Of a stretch of 8,223 bases of DNA, positions 7,027-8,223 are shown piece by piece. Both the position numbers and the translations under genes were made by a program. The DNA is from GCA-2718845 sp913041905. GTDB lineage: Bacteria; Pseudomonadota; Gammaproteobacteria; GCA-002705445; GCA-002716945. Positions within the stretch are counted from its first letter, which is position 1. The number at the start of each line of letters is the position of its first letter. The stretch is taken from NCBI GenBank assembly GCA_913041905.1, contig CAJWJQ010000042.1, positions 1 to 8,223 on the forward strand. The letters run 5' to 3'. The notes below the pieces were generated by a model. It saw only the letters and a program-made list of their open reading frames with translations, was not told where the DNA came from and did no database searches.

Positions 7027-8223
7027 CTATAATTCAATAAATTTAAATGTTAATCCAGCTTTAGCTTGAAGTCTATCAAGAATTTGATCTCCCATTGCAA
7101 TTGATGGAGTTATAACGCCATATGTGTCTTTTAGAGAGTCTTTTGATAAGCAAATTGCGCTTTCTGCAAGCATCTTTGAGGTTGACCCATACCCAGGATC
7201 ACGATCTCCAGTTACCTTAACCAATGCCCTACTCTTATCATTATACCTTATATAAAACCTCATACTATAATAACCATTTTCTCTTTCATTTTCATTTGGG
7301 CCTTGTCCTGGTTTTGGAGTAAAAAAATTAAAAATTCTTTTTAAAAGGGATCCTGGTTTTGCAGATAAAAAAATTAGAGGTAAAACAGATATTATTGCTC
7401 TAATTCTTCCTCTAAATCCATCTCCAGTCATTATTGATTCATCATATGTGAAATTTTTTCCATAGGAATAATTGCTTAAAGCATTACTTCTTCTCACAAT
7501 TTTAGTGTTTATTCCCGCCATCATAAATGGAGCTATCCAACTTTTAGAATCTTCATCATATTTAACTTTATTAAGATCTCTTTTATCTGGACCTGATCTT
7601 TGACCTTCTGGATTTAATCCATATGGATTTGTTAGTATTTTTCCTATAAGACGATCTTTAGAAGCCTCTGTAATAATATTATTCATACTTGCATATGTTC
7701 CACCGCTCAAGCTACCCCTAAAACCAGACACCCTCATGCTAATTTTATCTAATTTTATATTTACATCTGGTAAATTTTTATGAATAAAATAGACACCAAT
7801 GTCAGAAGGTATTGAATCAAATCCGCAACTATTAACAATTCTTATTTTGTTATGTTTTGCTTCTTGATGATAGGTGTCAATAATTTTTCTAATCCATTGA
7901 GCTTCTCCAGCTAAATCACAATAATGGGTGTTTGTTTTAATACATGATTTAACTAATAAAGAACCATATTTTGAATAAGGACCAACAGTACTACATATTA
8001 CTTTTGTCCTTTGAGTCATTTTAGTGAGACTCACTTCATCGAAGCTATCAGCAATGATTAAAGGAATATTTTCATCGGCAATTTTATCTCTAACATTTAT
8101 AAGCTTTTTTTTATCTCTTCCTGCAATTGCCCAATTCAATTTTTCAGAACTATAATTTTTAAATATGTATTCAGCAACAAGTCTTCCTGTAAAACCAGTT
8201 GCACCCCATATTATAATATCAAA
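7027..8223 (-). CDS. Saccharopine-dehydrogenase-like NAD(P)-dependent reductase (5' end cut by window edge)
   Basis: The frame is open to the right edge, giving 398 visible residues. An internal TTG at 8137-8139 should not be taken as the start, because the Rossmann nucleotide-binding motif WGATGFTGRL (visible residues 6-15) lies before it. Only a few N-terminal residues are probably missing, since family members run about 400-430. Other family stretches are AGRDKKKL (34-41), CSTVGPYSKYG (77-87), NSCGFDSIPSD (131-141), NTKIVRRSNAL (239-249), TPKPGQGPNENEREN (302-316) and IAMGDQILDRL (375-385). These resemble the mycobacterial trans-acting enoyl reductase (Rv2953) and eukaryotic SCCPDH-like oxidoreductases much more than true lysine-pathway saccharopine dehydrogenase. 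It probably reduces a lipid or acyl-linked substrate with NAD(P)H; the substrate is unknown. A short hydrophobic stretch near 275-288 could give membrane contact. The gene ends at TAG (7027-7029), 40 nt before the preferred DUF4834 start, and is probably the leading visible gene of the minus-strand operon. Confidence 0.85.
   Translation of the reverse strand, partial: FDIIIWGATGFTGRLVAEYIFKNYSSEKLNWAIAGRDKKKLINVRDKIADENIPLIIADSFDEVSLTKMTQRTKVICSTVGPYSKYGSLLVKSCIKTNTHYCDLAGEAQWIRKIIDTYHQEAKHNKIRIVNSCGFDSIPSDIGVYFIHKNLPDVNIKLDKISMRVSGFRGSLSGGTYASMNNIITEASKDRLIGKILTNPYGLNPEGQRSGPDKRDLNKVKYDEDSKSWIAPFMMAGINTKIVRRSNALSNYSYGKNFTYDESIMTGDGFRGRIRAIISVLPLIFLSAKPGSLLKRIFNFFTPKPGQGPNENERENGYYSMRFYIRYNDKSRALVKVTGDRDPGYGSTSKMLAESAICLSKDSLKDTYGVITPSIAMGDQILDRLQAKAGLTFKFIEL

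Noticed and set aside
6832..7032. Plus-strand open frame of 66 codons, rich in Phe and Asp
   Set aside because: It is the antisense of the Lys/Ser-rich DUF4834 gene; the odd composition simply mirrors AAA and TCA codons on the other strand.
8137..8139. TTG as the start of the reductase gene
   Set aside because: The frame stays open to the window edge and the upstream codons encode the GATGFTG nucleotide-binding motif, so the true start is beyond the edge.
1..8223. CRISPR arrays, insertion sequences, tRNA or rRNA genes, defence islands
   Set aside because: No spaced direct repeats, transposase motifs, tRNA-like TTCRANY loops with matching stems, or rRNA segments were seen; coding genes fill nearly the whole window.

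Overview
This is a strongly AT-rich window that looks like a genome fragment from a Bacteroidota bacterium, most likely a marine, Flavobacteriia-type lineage. Four things support this. The genes lack Shine-Dalgarno sequences. A near-perfect Bacteroidota-type promoter (TTG, 19-nt spacer, TAATTTTG) lies in front of uvrA. UvrA carries Bacteroidota-style sequence around its first zinc module. A DUF4834 small membrane protein is present, and that family is essentially confined to this phylum. Standard code fits, and all genes share the same AT-rich, Lys/Ile/Asn-rich character, so nothing suggests recent transfer.

Layout. Positions 1-170 hold a possible 3' tail of an unrecognised upstream gene (3-92, weak) and then the uvrA promoter. 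uvrA (171-2948, +) encodes the damage-recognition ATPase of nucleotide excision repair. It ends flush against the end of a convergent gene on the other strand, with no bases between the two stop codons. The rest of the window is one tightly packed minus-strand gene run, transcribed from right to left. It begins with a saccharopine-dehydrogenase-fold NAD(P)-dependent reductase cut by the right edge (7027-8223). This is followed by a DUF4834 single-span membrane protein (6789-6986), a large YfhO-family polytopic membrane protein (4406-6805) and a MOP-superfamily oligosaccharide flippase (2949-4409). DUF4834 overlaps yfhO by 17 nt, and yfhO overlaps the flippase gene by 4 nt (ATGA). This is the arrangement of an operon with coupled translation.

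How the genes may work together. uvrA is housekeeping DNA repair and is unrelated to the rest. The DUF4834/YfhO/flippase trio suggests envelope glycan handling: a lipid-linked saccharide would be flipped by the MOP transporter, and a sugar transferred on the periplasmic side by YfhO, which resembles GT-C enzymes. The reductase belongs to the family of mycobacterial trans-acting enoyl reductases, so a role on a lipid or polyketide-like acyl chain is possible but unproven. No RNA genes, mobile elements, CRISPR arrays or convincing intrinsic terminators were seen. No stretch over 300 bases lacks a gene.
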